Source of the DNA: Advenella faeciporci
Lineage (GTDB): Bacteria > Pseudomonadota > Gammaproteobacteria > Burkholderiales > Burkholderiaceae_B
Length of the DNA: 64,000 nt
Assembly: GCF_014652395.1 (NCBI RefSeq)
Contig: NZ_BMYS01000013.1
Coordinates: 5,569 to 69,568, forward strand
Direction: 5' to 3'
The notes beneath the pieces are model-generated. The model made no database searches and was not told where the DNA came from. It was given only the letters and a program-made list of their open reading frames with translations. Positions 17,829 through 25,194 of this stretch are shown here, piece after piece (positions within the stretch are counted from its first letter, which is position 1; the number at the start of each line of letters is the position of its first letter). The translations under genes were made by a program, and so were the position numbers.

Positions 17829-17963
17829 TTACCATGAAGCAGGAAAATAGGAAAGTGCACAAGCGTTACCACAAAGAAGAAAAATAGGGAAGCGCACAGG
17901 CGTTACCACGAAGCAGGAAAATTTCCCTCTGCGGAGGGGTGGCGCGTAGCGCCGGGGTGGTTC
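17829..17963 (+). repeat. 37-bp imperfect tandem repeat running into a REP-like element
   Basis: Two imperfect 37-base units, 17829-17865 and 17866-17902 (TTACCATGAAGCAGG..., TTACCACAAAGAAG...), are followed by a third start (17903) that continues as a REP-like element: CCACGAAGCAGGAAAATTTC, then CCTCTGCGGAGGGG and GGCGCGTAGCGCCGGGGTGG. The same CCACGAAG-AGGAAAATT prefix precedes the copy at 14571 and follows, inverted, the copy at 53775. Confidence 0.7.
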
Positions 17964-18055
17964 TAAACCAAGCCAATACATCCATCGTAGCCCCAGAGTG
18001 CTCACCCTAAAGCTGGGTATGCATTCCCACACAGAGCATGGTAACAAGCAGAAGT

Positions 18056-18069
18056 TTAATCCAGATCAA
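18056..18069. promoter_or_regulatory. FNR/Dnr-type site upstream of nrdD
   Basis: TTAATCCAGATCAA matches the FNR/Dnr consensus TTGAT-N4-ATCAA at nine of ten positions. It is about 100 bases before the nrdD start. A class II promoter would start near 18104, but no good -10 is visible there, so the site is plausible rather than firm. Confidence 0.45.
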
Positions 18070-18103
18070 GCAATCCGCTGTTATTGCAAACCCATCCTTG
18101 AAA

Positions 18104-18150
18104 CAACTACATCTTGTGTTTAATATCACAACAAACACAATATATAGTTT
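18104..18150 (+). promoter_or_regulatory. Tandem NrdR-like boxes upstream of nrdD
   Basis: ACACAATATATAGTTT (18135-18150) matches the NrdR box ACACWATATATWGWGT at 15 of 16 positions. A weaker box at 18104-18119 (ending TTGTGT) matches 12 of 16. Their starts are 31 bp apart, three helical turns, the spacing seen for paired NrdR boxes. NrdR represses ribonucleotide reductase genes when dATP is high. The proximal box lies 15 bases before the start codon, suitable to block transcription. Confidence 0.7.
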
Positions 18151-18164
18151 ATCAAGGATTACTC

Positions 18165-19874
18165 ATGTCACAGGAAAGCCTGATCAATGCACAAACCAGC
18201 ATTGATGAATATCTTAGTCAAGCCGACTGGCGTGTTAACGCCAATGCCAACCAGGGTTACTCGCTGGGCGGCCTGATTCTGAACATTTCCGGCAAAATGA
18301 TTGCCACCTACTGGCTTAACCACATTTATCCACCCGAAGTTGGTCAGGCCCACCGTGATGCTGACTTGCACATCCATGACCTGGACATGCTTTCCGGTTA
18401 CTGCGCCGGCTGGTCACTGCGTACCCTGCTGAATGAAGGGCTGAATGGCGTTCCCGGCAAAGTGGAGTCTTCCCCGCCCAAACACATGTCGAGCGCGATC
18501 GGGCAAATCGTGAATTTTTTGGGTACCCTGCAAAACGAATGGGCCGGTGCCCAGGCCTTCAGCTCTTTCGATACCTACATGGCACCTTATGTCCGGGTAG
18601 ACAAACTGGATTATGCCACCGTCAAGCAATACATGCAGGAACTCATTTACAACCTTAACGTGCCTTCACGCTGGGGCACGCAAACGCCTTTTACCAACCT
18701 GACTTTTGACTGGATCTGCCCCGAAGACCTGCGCGAACAAACGCCCGTGATTGCCGGCAGGGAAATGCCGTTTTACTATGGCGACCTGCAGGAAGAAATG
18801 GACATGATTAACCGCGCCTATATTGAAATCATGATGCAGGGCGATGAAAAAGGCCGGGTGTTCACCTTTCCGATTCCCACCTATAACATCACCGAAGACT
18901 TCGACTGGCACAGCCCCAACGCCGAGCTGATGTTTGAAATGACCGCCAAATACGGCCTGCCGTATTTCCAGAATTTCATTAACTCTGAACTCAAGCCCAA
19001 TATGATCCGCTCCATGTGCTGTCGCCTGCAGCTGGACCTGCGCGAACTGCTCAAGCGTGGCAATGGCCTGTTCGGCTCGGCAGAACAAACCGGTTCCCTG
19101 GGCGTAGTCACCATTAACTGCGCCCGCCTTGGCTACCAATATGCCGGCGATGAAGCCGGCCTGTTTGCACGTCTGGATTACCTGATGGAACTGGGCAAAA
19201 CCAGCCTGGAGCTGAAACGTACGGAAATCCAGACACACATGGATAACGGTCTGTTCCCCTACACCAAGCGTTACCTGGGTACCTTGCGCAACCACTTTTC
19301 AACCCTGGGGGTGAATGGCATTAATGAAATGATCCGCAACTTCACCCATGACGAACATGATATTACGTCTGAATGGGGGCATGACTTCGCCATCCGCCTG
19401 CTGGATCATATCCGCGCCAAAATGCTGGTTTTCCAGGAAGAAACCGGCCATATGTACAACCTGGAAGCCACCCCTGCCGAAGGCACCACCTACCGTTTTG
19501 CCAAAGAAGACCGCAAGCGCTTTCCCGGCATTTTACAGGCGGGCACGACCGACATGACCTATTACACCAACTCATCCCAGCTGCCGGTGGGTTTCACCGA
19601 CGACCCCTTCGAGGCACTGGAAAGGCAAGACGACCTGCAACGCAAATACACTGGCGGCACCGTTTTGCACCTGTACATGACCGACCCGCTTTCCACGGCG
19701 GATGCCTGCCGCAACCTGGTCAGGCGCGCCCTAAGCCGCTTTCATTTGCCTTACATCACCGTGACGCCCACGTTTTCCATTTGCCCCAAGCACGGCTACC
19801 TGGGCGGAAGCCATAAATTCTGCCCGAAATGCGACGATGAACTGATTCAGAAAAAACTGAAAGAAGCCGCATAG
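18165..19874 (+). CDS. nrdD: Class III (anaerobic) ribonucleoside-triphosphate reductase, catalytic part lacking the glycyl-radical domain
   Basis: A 569-residue NrdD that reduces ribonucleotides without oxygen. Visible features: no N-terminal ATP cone; LHIHDLDMLSGYCAGW with Cys80; SMCCRLQLDL with Cys285/286, where the thiyl-radical cysteine of the finger loop is expected; SLGVVTINCARLGY; and a C-terminal zinc knot CPKH (540-543) and CPKC (553-556). The protein stops 13 residues later, exactly where the family continues into the RVxGY glycyl-radical loop. That loop is encoded by the next small gene. Start 18165 has AAGGA 6 bases upstream; an open frame from 18114 lies over the NrdR boxes. Resembles the Thermotoga-type NrdD. 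Alone it should be inactive. Confidence 0.9.
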   Translation: MSQESLINAQTSIDEYLSQADWRVNANANQGYSLGGLILNISGKMIATYWLNHIYPPEVGQAHRDADLHIHDLDMLSGYCAGWSLRTLLNEGLNGVPGKVESSPPKHMSSAIGQIVNFLGTLQNEWAGAQAFSSFDTYMAPYVRVDKLDYATVKQYMQELIYNLNVPSRWGTQTPFTNLTFDWICPEDLREQTPVIAGREMPFYYGDLQEEMDMINRAYIEIMMQGDEKGRVFTFPIPTYNITEDFDWHSPNAELMFEMTAKYGLPYFQNFINSELKPNMIRSMCCRLQLDLRELLKRGNGLFGSAEQTGSLGVVTINCARLGYQYAGDEAGLFARLDYLMELGKTSLELKRTEIQTHMDNGLFPYTKRYLGTLRNHFSTLGVNGINEMIRNFTHDEHDITSEWGHDFAIRLLDHIRAKMLVFQEETGHMYNLEATPAEGTTYRFAKEDRKRFPGILQAGTTDMTYYTNSSQLPVGFTDDPFEALERQDDLQRKYTGGTVLHLYMTDPLSTADACRNLVRRALSRFHLPYITVTPTFSICPKHGYLGGSHKFCPKCDDELIQKKLKEAA

Positions 19875-19930
19875 ATCCATTTAACCCAAACCAGCCCAAT
19901 CCAAACAAATTTAATCTTAAAGGAATAGAA

Positions 19931-20110
19931 ATGAAAAATACCCTCATGAACAAACCTGCAAATATCACACTGAGCGACGACGAGCGCCAGCCATGCGAAA
20001 TCTGGACCCGGGTCATGGGCTACCACCGCCCGGTTTCTTCTTTCAATATCGGCAAAAAAGGCGAATTTCATGAAAGAAAATACTTCAGCGAAAAAGAGGC
20101 ACGCCTTTGA
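19931..20110 (+). CDS. Free-standing glycyl-radical domain of the anaerobic ribonucleotide reductase (split NrdD C terminus)
   Basis: A 59-residue gene. The protein, after a short leader, reads CEIWTRVMGYHRPVSSFN and then GKKGEFHERKYF, matching the C terminus of class III reductases, where the glycine of RVxGY (here Gly30) carries the stable radical. It has AAAGGA 6 bases before its ATG, is in a different frame from nrdD and is separated from the nrdD stop by 56 bases containing further stops, so it is not a simple frameshift. Its end overlaps the TTG of nrdG by 4 bases. Inferred role: binds NrdD to complete the active site and is the substrate of NrdG. An alternative start is Met6. Confidence 0.85.
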   Translation: MKNTLMNKPANITLSDDERQPCEIWTRVMGYHRPVSSFNIGKKGEFHERKYFSEKEARL

Positions 20111-20826
20111 CTCCTGACGCAGCACACGCTTCACTTAGGGTAGGGGGCATGACCCCCTTCAGCACCTCGGACTACCCCGGCCAGATGGCTGCCGTGCTTT
20201 TTGTGCAGGGCTGTCCCTGGCGCTGTGGCTACTGCCATAACCCACATTTGCAGGAGCGGGGAACCGACAATCCGCTGGACTGGGGCAGTATCATGACATT
20301 CCTGCAACGGCGTGCCGGCCTGATTGACGCAGTGGTATTCAGTGGCGGCGAACCCACCCTAGACCCGGCCCTGGAAGCAGCCATGCAGCAGGTAAAAGCA
20401 CTGGGTTATAAAATCGGCCTGCACTGCGCCGGCATTTACCCAAGAAGACTGAAAGAAGTGTTGCCACTGGTGGACTGGATTGGTCTGGATATCAAGGCAA
20501 GCTTCAATAAATATGCCCATATCACGCAATTTGCCGGCAGTGGCGACCAGGTTTTGGCCTGTTTGCAAGCGGTGCTGGCCAGCGGGGTTGATTATGAATT
20601 ACGTACTACCCTGCACCCGCTGCTGTTACCCGAAGAAGACTTATTGGAACTGGCCAACAGCCTGGCCAAAATGAACGTCAACAATTATGTCTGGCAGCTG
20701 TTTCGTGACCAGGGCTGCAACGACACGACCCTGCGCAGGGCCAGTCTGGCAGGATACCCGTCTGAAGCTTTAGTTAACCAGGTATCTGCCATGTTTACGC
20801 GTTTTACATTAAGGAAGAATGCCTAG
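20107..20826 (+). CDS. nrdG: Anaerobic ribonucleotide reductase activating protein (radical SAM, NrdG2 type)
   Basis: A 239-residue radical SAM activase. The cluster motif is CPWRCGYC within LFVQGCPWRCGYCHNPHL, preceded by GGMTPFSTSDYPGQMAAVLF and followed by VVFSGGEPTLDPAL (SAM-binding GGE), as in the NrdG2 group (TIGR02495-like). It abstracts a hydrogen to make the glycyl radical. Start is TTG at 20107 in a TTGA overlap with the small radical-domain gene, which keeps the usual residues before GGM; ATG 20149 would lose them. AGAGG lies about 10 bases upstream. The 3' end overlaps that of ubiT by 23 bases. Confidence 0.92.
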   Translation: MTPDAAHASLRVGGMTPFSTSDYPGQMAAVLFVQGCPWRCGYCHNPHLQERGTDNPLDWGSIMTFLQRRAGLIDAVVFSGGEPTLDPALEAAMQQVKALGYKIGLHCAGIYPRRLKEVLPLVDWIGLDIKASFNKYAHITQFAGSGDQVLACLQAVLASGVDYELRTTLHPLLLPEEDLLELANSLAKMNVNNYVWQLFRDQGCNDTTLRRASLAGYPSEALVNQVSAMFTRFTLRKNA

Positions 20827-21307
20827 CATCATTGGCAGGCTTGACCAGCCGGCCAATGACTTGCATGCCGGGCAGGTTTTTTAACACCTGTTCGGGCGAC
20901 AGCACCGATAAATCAATGCCATCCAGCGTGTTTTTAACCATCAGGCCAAGTTCCGTATCACCTTCTATCATCATGCGACGGCTGAAAAACAGGGTATCGG
21001 GGTCTTCCTTGCGCTGTATCATCTGCCAATAATCATACACACTTGAAGAAATGATCAGGTCGGGTTCTTCCGCATGCCTTGCACACGCCACAAACGCACG
21101 GTTGCGCCAGCTATAGTCAAAGGAAATCCCGGCATCCTTAACCACCAGGCGCAGTTTCTTGTCTTCAAGGCGTGCCAGCACATCCTCGGGCAAATGTTTT
21201 TTAAGCAGCAGATTAAGCCCGTTAACAAAGAAAAACGTGCCGGGATAAGACGGCAGTTTTGAAAAAACCGTTTTCACAAACGGGGGCAATAAAAAAGGCT
21301 TGTCCAT
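20804..21307 (-). CDS. ubiT: UbiT, SCP2-domain protein of oxygen-independent ubiquinone synthesis
   Basis: A 167-residue protein with an SCP2 lipid-binding domain. GTFFFVNGLNLLLKKHLPEDVLARLEDK (in parts), then ISFDYSWRNRAFVACA, and FFSRRMMIEGDTELGLMVKNTLDGID match UbiT. UbiT is known to bind prenylated ubiquinone precursors and to be required, with UbiU and UbiV, for ubiquinone production without oxygen. It is downstream of ubiU and ubiV on the same strand, separated from ubiV by a small repeat cluster. Confidence 0.9.
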   Translation of the reverse strand: MDKPFLLPPFVKTVFSKLPSYPGTFFFVNGLNLLLKKHLPEDVLARLEDKKLRLVVKDAGISFDYSWRNRAFVACARHAEEPDLIISSSVYDYWQMIQRKEDPDTLFFSRRMMIEGDTELGLMVKNTLDGIDLSVLSPEQVLKNLPGMQVIGRLVKPANDARHSSLM

Positions 21308-21350
21308 AGCGTATTTCTCCTGTGTTCAGCGTTCAGACGCCTGAAATTTT

Positions 21351-21440
21351 CTCGTTCCCAAGCTCTGTGGGAAGGCATTCTTTCTCGTTCCCAAGCTCCT
21401 GCGTGGAATACATTCTCGTACCCACGATCCTGCGTGGAAC
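21351..21440. repeat. Three degenerate palindromic repeats between ubiV and ubiT
   Basis: Three neighbouring units at 21351-21373, 21384-21408 and 21415-21440 share CTCGTTCCCAAGCTC followed by a CTGCGTGGGAAC-like arm, each able to form an imperfect hairpin. They are a second dispersed family in this window, also seen near 14640-14700. They may stabilise the upstream ubiU-ubiV message or reduce read-through to ubiT. Confidence 0.6.
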
Positions 21441-21456
21441 AAGGGTCAATAATGGC

Positions 21457-22344
21457 TTACGCCGCCACCTGTTCAAGCCCCGGCTTGCCATGCCAGTAGC
21501 CATTGCAGCCTTTTTCAGGCATTAAAGGTTCAATTTGTGCCATGGCATCGGCCACACTCATGCGGTGATTAATAACGGCATCATACAGCTCAACAATTCT
21601 GTCGGTATCGCGCCATTGCGGGCTGATCCGCACAATATCCACGCCCGTTTCACGCATGCCATCCAGTTCGGCCAAAAGGTTATAAACCAGCGCCGACTGG
21701 GTTTGGATGCCGTTAAGCACCAGGAAAGGCTGGCTTTCACGGGTTTTCATCATGAGGCCATCAGGGTGCTCCATGCACACATACTGGCAATTGTCTTTAG
21801 GCAGGTTGCGGTTGCGGGCGGTAAAGCAGCGGGCTGAAAAGGCTAGCGGCAAACGACCATAGGCAAACACTTCGGTTTCTACCGGAAACTGTTTGTCGGC
21901 CAGGATGCTGGCCAAACCTGCCTGACCCATTTCCAGTGGCATCACCCAGCGCATGGCCCCCTGCTTGACCAGCAACTCAAGGGAAGGCGTACTGAACAGG
22001 TTTAAGAAAGGGCCTGCCACAAAATTTTGCCCTTGCAGGCAATGCACGGCCCCCATATCATTGGCTTCCACCGTGAACGTTTCATTGGCGGCAATTTTTC
22101 TTAGGGTTTTAAGATCACTTTCGGCTTCCAGCAAGGTTTGCGTAGACAGAACCACTTCTTTTCCACAGGCCTTCAGGTCTTTGGCAATATCCAGCCAGTC
22201 GGGCAGGCGCAGCTCATGGCGGCGCGAACAGACCGTTTCCCCAAGATACACGATTTGTGCGGCGCTTTCGGCCATTTTTCCGTAAAAAGTCACGACTTCA
22301 TTGCGTGACCAGTAATACTGTATGGGTCCCAGTGCGATTTTCAC
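21457..22344 (-). CDS. ubiV: UbiV, iron-sulfur U32-family protein of oxygen-independent ubiquinone synthesis
   Basis: A 295-residue peptidase-U32-family protein. Four cysteines expected to hold a [4Fe-4S] cluster are visible: Cys39 (ETVCSRRHE) and Cys173, Cys186, Cys190 (ARCFTARNRN...NCQYVC). GTG at 22344 is chosen over ATG at 22362: it gives the usual MKIALGPIQYYW start and has AAAGG at proper distance. UbiV acts with UbiU in oxygen-independent hydroxylation of the ubiquinone ring. Downstream of ubiU with a 36-base gap, probably one operon. Confidence 0.92.
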   Translation of the reverse strand: MKIALGPIQYYWSRNEVVTFYGKMAESAAQIVYLGETVCSRRHELRLPDWLDIAKDLKACGKEVVLSTQTLLEAESDLKTLRKIAANETFTVEANDMGAVHCLQGQNFVAGPFLNLFSTPSLELLVKQGAMRWVMPLEMGQAGLASILADKQFPVETEVFAYGRLPLAFSARCFTARNRNLPKDNCQYVCMEHPDGLMMKTRESQPFLVLNGIQTQSALVYNLLAELDGMRETGVDIVRISPQWRDTDRIVELYDAVINHRMSVADAMAQIEPLMPEKGCNGYWHGKPGLEQVAA

Positions 22345-22380
22345 AACAATACCTTTATGCAAATATATTTGATAACTGAA

Positions 22381-23433
22381 CTATTTCCAGGGTCGGCTAT
22401 AGGCACCCAGCGTATGCTGCTGACCTTCTGCCACTTTATTCAGGCTTGCCATCCATTCGGGCTTGACCGAATAGCGTTGCACCTGGGACAGGCAATTATC
22501 AATAGCCTGGCGCCAGACCTTGGTGACCTGGCCCACATAGGCCGGGCTGCGCTGGCGCCCTTCAATCTTGATACCACGCACGCCCAGCTGAACCAGCCGT
22601 GGCAAAATTTCCAGCGTATTCAGGCTGGTGGGCTCTTCTATTGCATAATAATTTTCATCTTCAACATCGAAGCGGCCCTTGCACAGGGTGGGATAACCTG
22701 CGTTTTCATTATCATCATAGCGGTCAATCAAAACACCGTTAAGACGTGACTCAAGCCCCTTGGGCGTTTGCTGCCAGCGCACCGATTTGGCCGGTGAGCA
22801 CACACCATGCGTATTGGGCGATTCGCCGGTCACATAAGAAGACAAGGCACAACGTCCTTCCACCATGACACACAGGCTGCCAAAACCAAATACCTCTATT
22901 TCAACCGTGGTTTTTTCAGCCACCTGTTCTACCTGGGCCAACGAGAGCACCCGAGGCAAAATAACCCGCGTAATGCCAAACTGTTGCTGGTAAAAGGCAA
23001 TCGCCTCGTAATTGGTGGCCGAGCCCTGTACCGACAAATGACGATGCAAATCAGGGTATTTATCGGCCGCATAAGCCATTAAACCCAAATCGCCCATAAT
23101 AAGGGCATCTACCCCCATGCCGGCCGCCTGGTCGATGGACTGCGTCCATAAGCCGGCACTGCCGGGCTGGGGATAGGTATTCAGCGCAACAAACACCCGG
23201 CACCCGCGTGCATGCGCGTAATTGATCCCCTCGCGTATGGCGGCGTTATCAAAATTAAGCCCGGCAAAATTGCGGGCATTGGTGGCATCCCGAAACCCCA
23301 GATAGACACAGTCTGCACCGCTATCGACGGCATTTTTCAGGGCGGGCAGGCTGCCGGCCGGACACACCAGTTCTATAACAGGCTGCCCTGAATCTGGCTG
23401 GCTGTTACCGTTAATTGACAATAAACTTGACAT
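22381..23433 (-). CDS. ubiU: UbiU, iron-sulfur U32-family protein of oxygen-independent ubiquinone synthesis
   Basis: A 350-residue U32 protein beginning ELVCPAGSLPALKNAVDSGADCVYLGF after a short extension. Cluster-type cysteines are visible in FGSLCVMVEGRCALSSYVTG, THGVCSPAK and YPTLCKGRF. It forms a complex with UbiV for ring hydroxylation without oxygen. The extra N-terminal 17 residues before PVIELVCPAG suggest the start could be internal, but the first ATG is kept. An FNR-type site and a TATATT -10 upstream fit anaerobic induction. Confidence 0.92.
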   Translation of the reverse strand: MSSLLSINGNSQPDSGQPVIELVCPAGSLPALKNAVDSGADCVYLGFRDATNARNFAGLNFDNAAIREGINYAHARGCRVFVALNTYPQPGSAGLWTQSIDQAAGMGVDALIMGDLGLMAYAADKYPDLHRHLSVQGSATNYEAIAFYQQQFGITRVILPRVLSLAQVEQVAEKTTVEIEVFGFGSLCVMVEGRCALSSYVTGESPNTHGVCSPAKSVRWQQTPKGLESRLNGVLIDRYDDNENAGYPTLCKGRFDVEDENYYAIEEPTSLNTLEILPRLVQLGVRGIKIEGRQRSPAYVGQVTKVWRQAIDNCLSQVQRYSVKPEWMASLNKVAEGQQHTLGAYSRPWK

Positions 23434-23519
23434 ATTATTTCAAACTTGAATTTTATTGAGGCTTGAACTTAAGCAAAAGAATAACGATTGAATATAACAA
23501 CCACGATCCTCGCATAACC

Positions 23520-23533
23520 TTGAGCAAGATCAA
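23520..23533. promoter_or_regulatory. FNR/Dnr-type site in the ubiU-DUF2249 divergent promoter
   Basis: TTGAGCAAGATCAA matches TTGAT-N4-ATCAA at nine of ten positions. Its centre (23526.5) is 41.5 bp from an expected ubiU start near 23485, and TATATT (minus strand, 23491-23496) is correctly placed as -10. On the plus strand an AT-rich -10-like segment near 23552-23558 would suit a start near 23566. One site could therefore activate both directions. A weaker site, TTGAACTTAAGCAA, is at 23463-23476. Confidence 0.65.
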
Positions 23534-23653
23534 GAAAAAGCAAGGCATCAATATTAATTTGATAATATATTGATATGTATCTACATAACGCCTGTCAGCA
23601 CGGTTAACGCTTGCCCCGACAGGCTCACCAACCACCCTTTTTACGGATTAAAC

Positions 23654-23881
23654 ATGAATAATGATATTCAGCTGGACGTACGTGGTTTACCCCCTCCTGA
23701 ACCCATGGAACGGGTCCTGGAATTATTACCCCAAATCAATAATGGTGAAAAACGCCTGCGCATGCTGATAGACCGCGAACCCCTTCCCCTGTTTCGCATT
23801 CTTGAAAGCGAACAGTTCGAATACAGTATCCGCAAGCAGCCTGATTACTCTTATGAAGTCATCATCTGGAAAAAGGCTTAA
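23654..23881 (+). CDS. DUF2249 domain protein
   Basis: A 75-residue cytoplasmic protein matching the DUF2249 pattern: LDVRGLPPPEPMERVLELLPQI, then LRMLIDREPLPLFRIL and a C-terminal YSYEVIIWKK. DUF2249 resembles TusA-like small domains and is often found next to nitric-oxide or anaerobic respiration genes. The start at 23654 is chosen because the 28 residues upstream are not conserved-looking. Its stop overlaps the ATG of the next gene in TAATG, so the two are coupled. Confidence 0.85.
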   Translation: MNNDIQLDVRGLPPPEPMERVLELLPQINNGEKRLRMLIDREPLPLFRILESEQFEYSIRKQPDYSYEVIIWKKA

Positions 23882-25194
23882 TGCAACGTGCTTTAACATT
23901 CGACAGCATGCCCGGCCTGATGGCGCCGGTGCGTTTTTTTCTGGCCGCCCCGCTGTTTGCCATTCTGGCAGCCCTGGTATTGCTGTTTTCCAGCCCCGAG
24001 GCCTGGTCAAGCCGATGGTCGCCGGTCATGTTAAGTGTTACCCATCTTTTCACGCTGGGCATTCTGACCATGAGCATGGCTGGCTCATTAATCCAGCTCC
24101 TGCCGGTGGCCTTCCGTATTCAAATACCCTCTCCCAACCCGTTGGGACTGATTGTATTTCTCCTTCTGGCAACAGGAACCTTATCGTTGGCTGCCGCCTT
24201 CCTTGCCCCGTCCAACCTGCTTTTCATCACTGCAGCCATCCTGCTTGGAGCAGGCCTGGGCATTTTCATTTTTGCACTTAATCTTGGGTTTTGGCTGTCA
24301 CGCAAACAGCAGGCGGAAAAAGCCAGGGCATCCATCCTGGCAGTACGATATAGCGTCGCCAGCCTGACCATCACGGTTATTCTTGGTTTAACCCTGGTCT
24401 ATGCATTTACTCACCCCTTGGGCCTGTCTTTGGTGGCCCTCACCAACCTGCACGCCTTGTGGGGCCTGGCCGGCTGGGTCGCCATTTTGCTGATGGGCAT
24501 CAGCTTTCAGGTCATTCCCCTGTTTCAGGTCACTGAAATTTATCCCGCCAGCATGACACAACGCCTGTTGCCGGTTCTTTTTGTGGTGTTGCTGCTCTGG
24601 ACGGTTTTCTCTGAATGGTTTGGCCTGCATGCGGGTATGTTTCAAACCGTCCTGGTTTTTGTGCTGGCCCTGCTGGCCATTATTTTCACCATCCAGACCG
24701 GGATTTTACTTAAAGGTCGCAAACGGCCCGAACCCGATGTCACCACCCTGTTCTGGCGGCTGTCACTGGCCAGCCTGCTTGGCAGCAGTCTCCTGTTACC
24801 GCTGCTGCAACGGTTTAGCCTTCCGCAACTGGAACTGTCGCTGGGCATCTTGTTTATTTTAGGCTGCGCCTATTCCGCCATTAATGGCATGCTGTACAAA
24901 ATTGTACCTTTCCTGGTGCTGCTGCACAGCCAGGAAATCGTCCCGTTCCGTTCAGGCGCCGTGCCCAAAATAAAAGATATTTTGCCTGAAGCCAGGGCCA
25001 TGCGCCAGTTTTGGGTACAGTTGTTGACCGTGCCAGCCATGCTGGCGGCAGCCTGGCAGGTCCCCGGCTTTGCCACCCTGGCGGCACTGTTACTGCTGGT
25101 ATCGGCAGGCATGCTGTTTTTTAATCTGCTGGGTGCCGTCGGCATCTACCGCCGGCTTGCCAAACAGTATAAAAACCCGCTTAAAAATCAATAA
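23881..25194 (+). CDS. NnrS-like / heme-copper-oxidase-like polytopic membrane protein
   Basis: A 437-residue protein with about twelve membrane helices and histidines in helices (SVTHLFTLGI near residue 55, NLHALWGLAGWV near 190, VLLHSQEIVPF near 345), resembling NnrS and oxidase-subunit-I-like proteins found with nitric-oxide regulons. It is coupled to the DUF2249 gene and converges on a Dnr-like regulator, overlapping its 3' end by 14 bases. Probable role: heme/copper membrane protein in NO or low-oxygen stress. This is inference from layout and context; biochemical function is not established. Confidence 0.65.
   Translation: MQRALTFDSMPGLMAPVRFFLAAPLFAILAALVLLFSSPEAWSSRWSPVMLSVTHLFTLGILTMSMAGSLIQLLPVAFRIQIPSPNPLGLIVFLLLATGTLSLAAAFLAPSNLLFITAAILLGAGLGIFIFALNLGFWLSRKQQAEKARASILAVRYSVASLTITVILGLTLVYAFTHPLGLSLVALTNLHALWGLAGWVAILLMGISFQVIPLFQVTEIYPASMTQRLLPVLFVVLLLWTVFSEWFGLHAGMFQTVLVFVLALLAIIFTIQTGILLKGRKRPEPDVTTLFWRLSLASLLGSSLLLPLLQRFSLPQLELSLGILFILGCAYSAINGMLYKIVPFLVLLHSQEIVPFRSGAVPKIKDILPEARAMRQFWVQLLTVPAMLAAAWQVPGFATLAALLLLVSAGMLFFNLLGAVGIYRRLAKQYKNPLKNQ

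Noticed and set aside
19875-19930. The split nrdD as an assembly or sequencing frameshift
   Set aside because: The nrdD frame ends in TAG after residues not expected inside the radical domain, the gap has further stops, and the small gene has its own ribosome site and ATG in another frame. A single-base error would not explain this.
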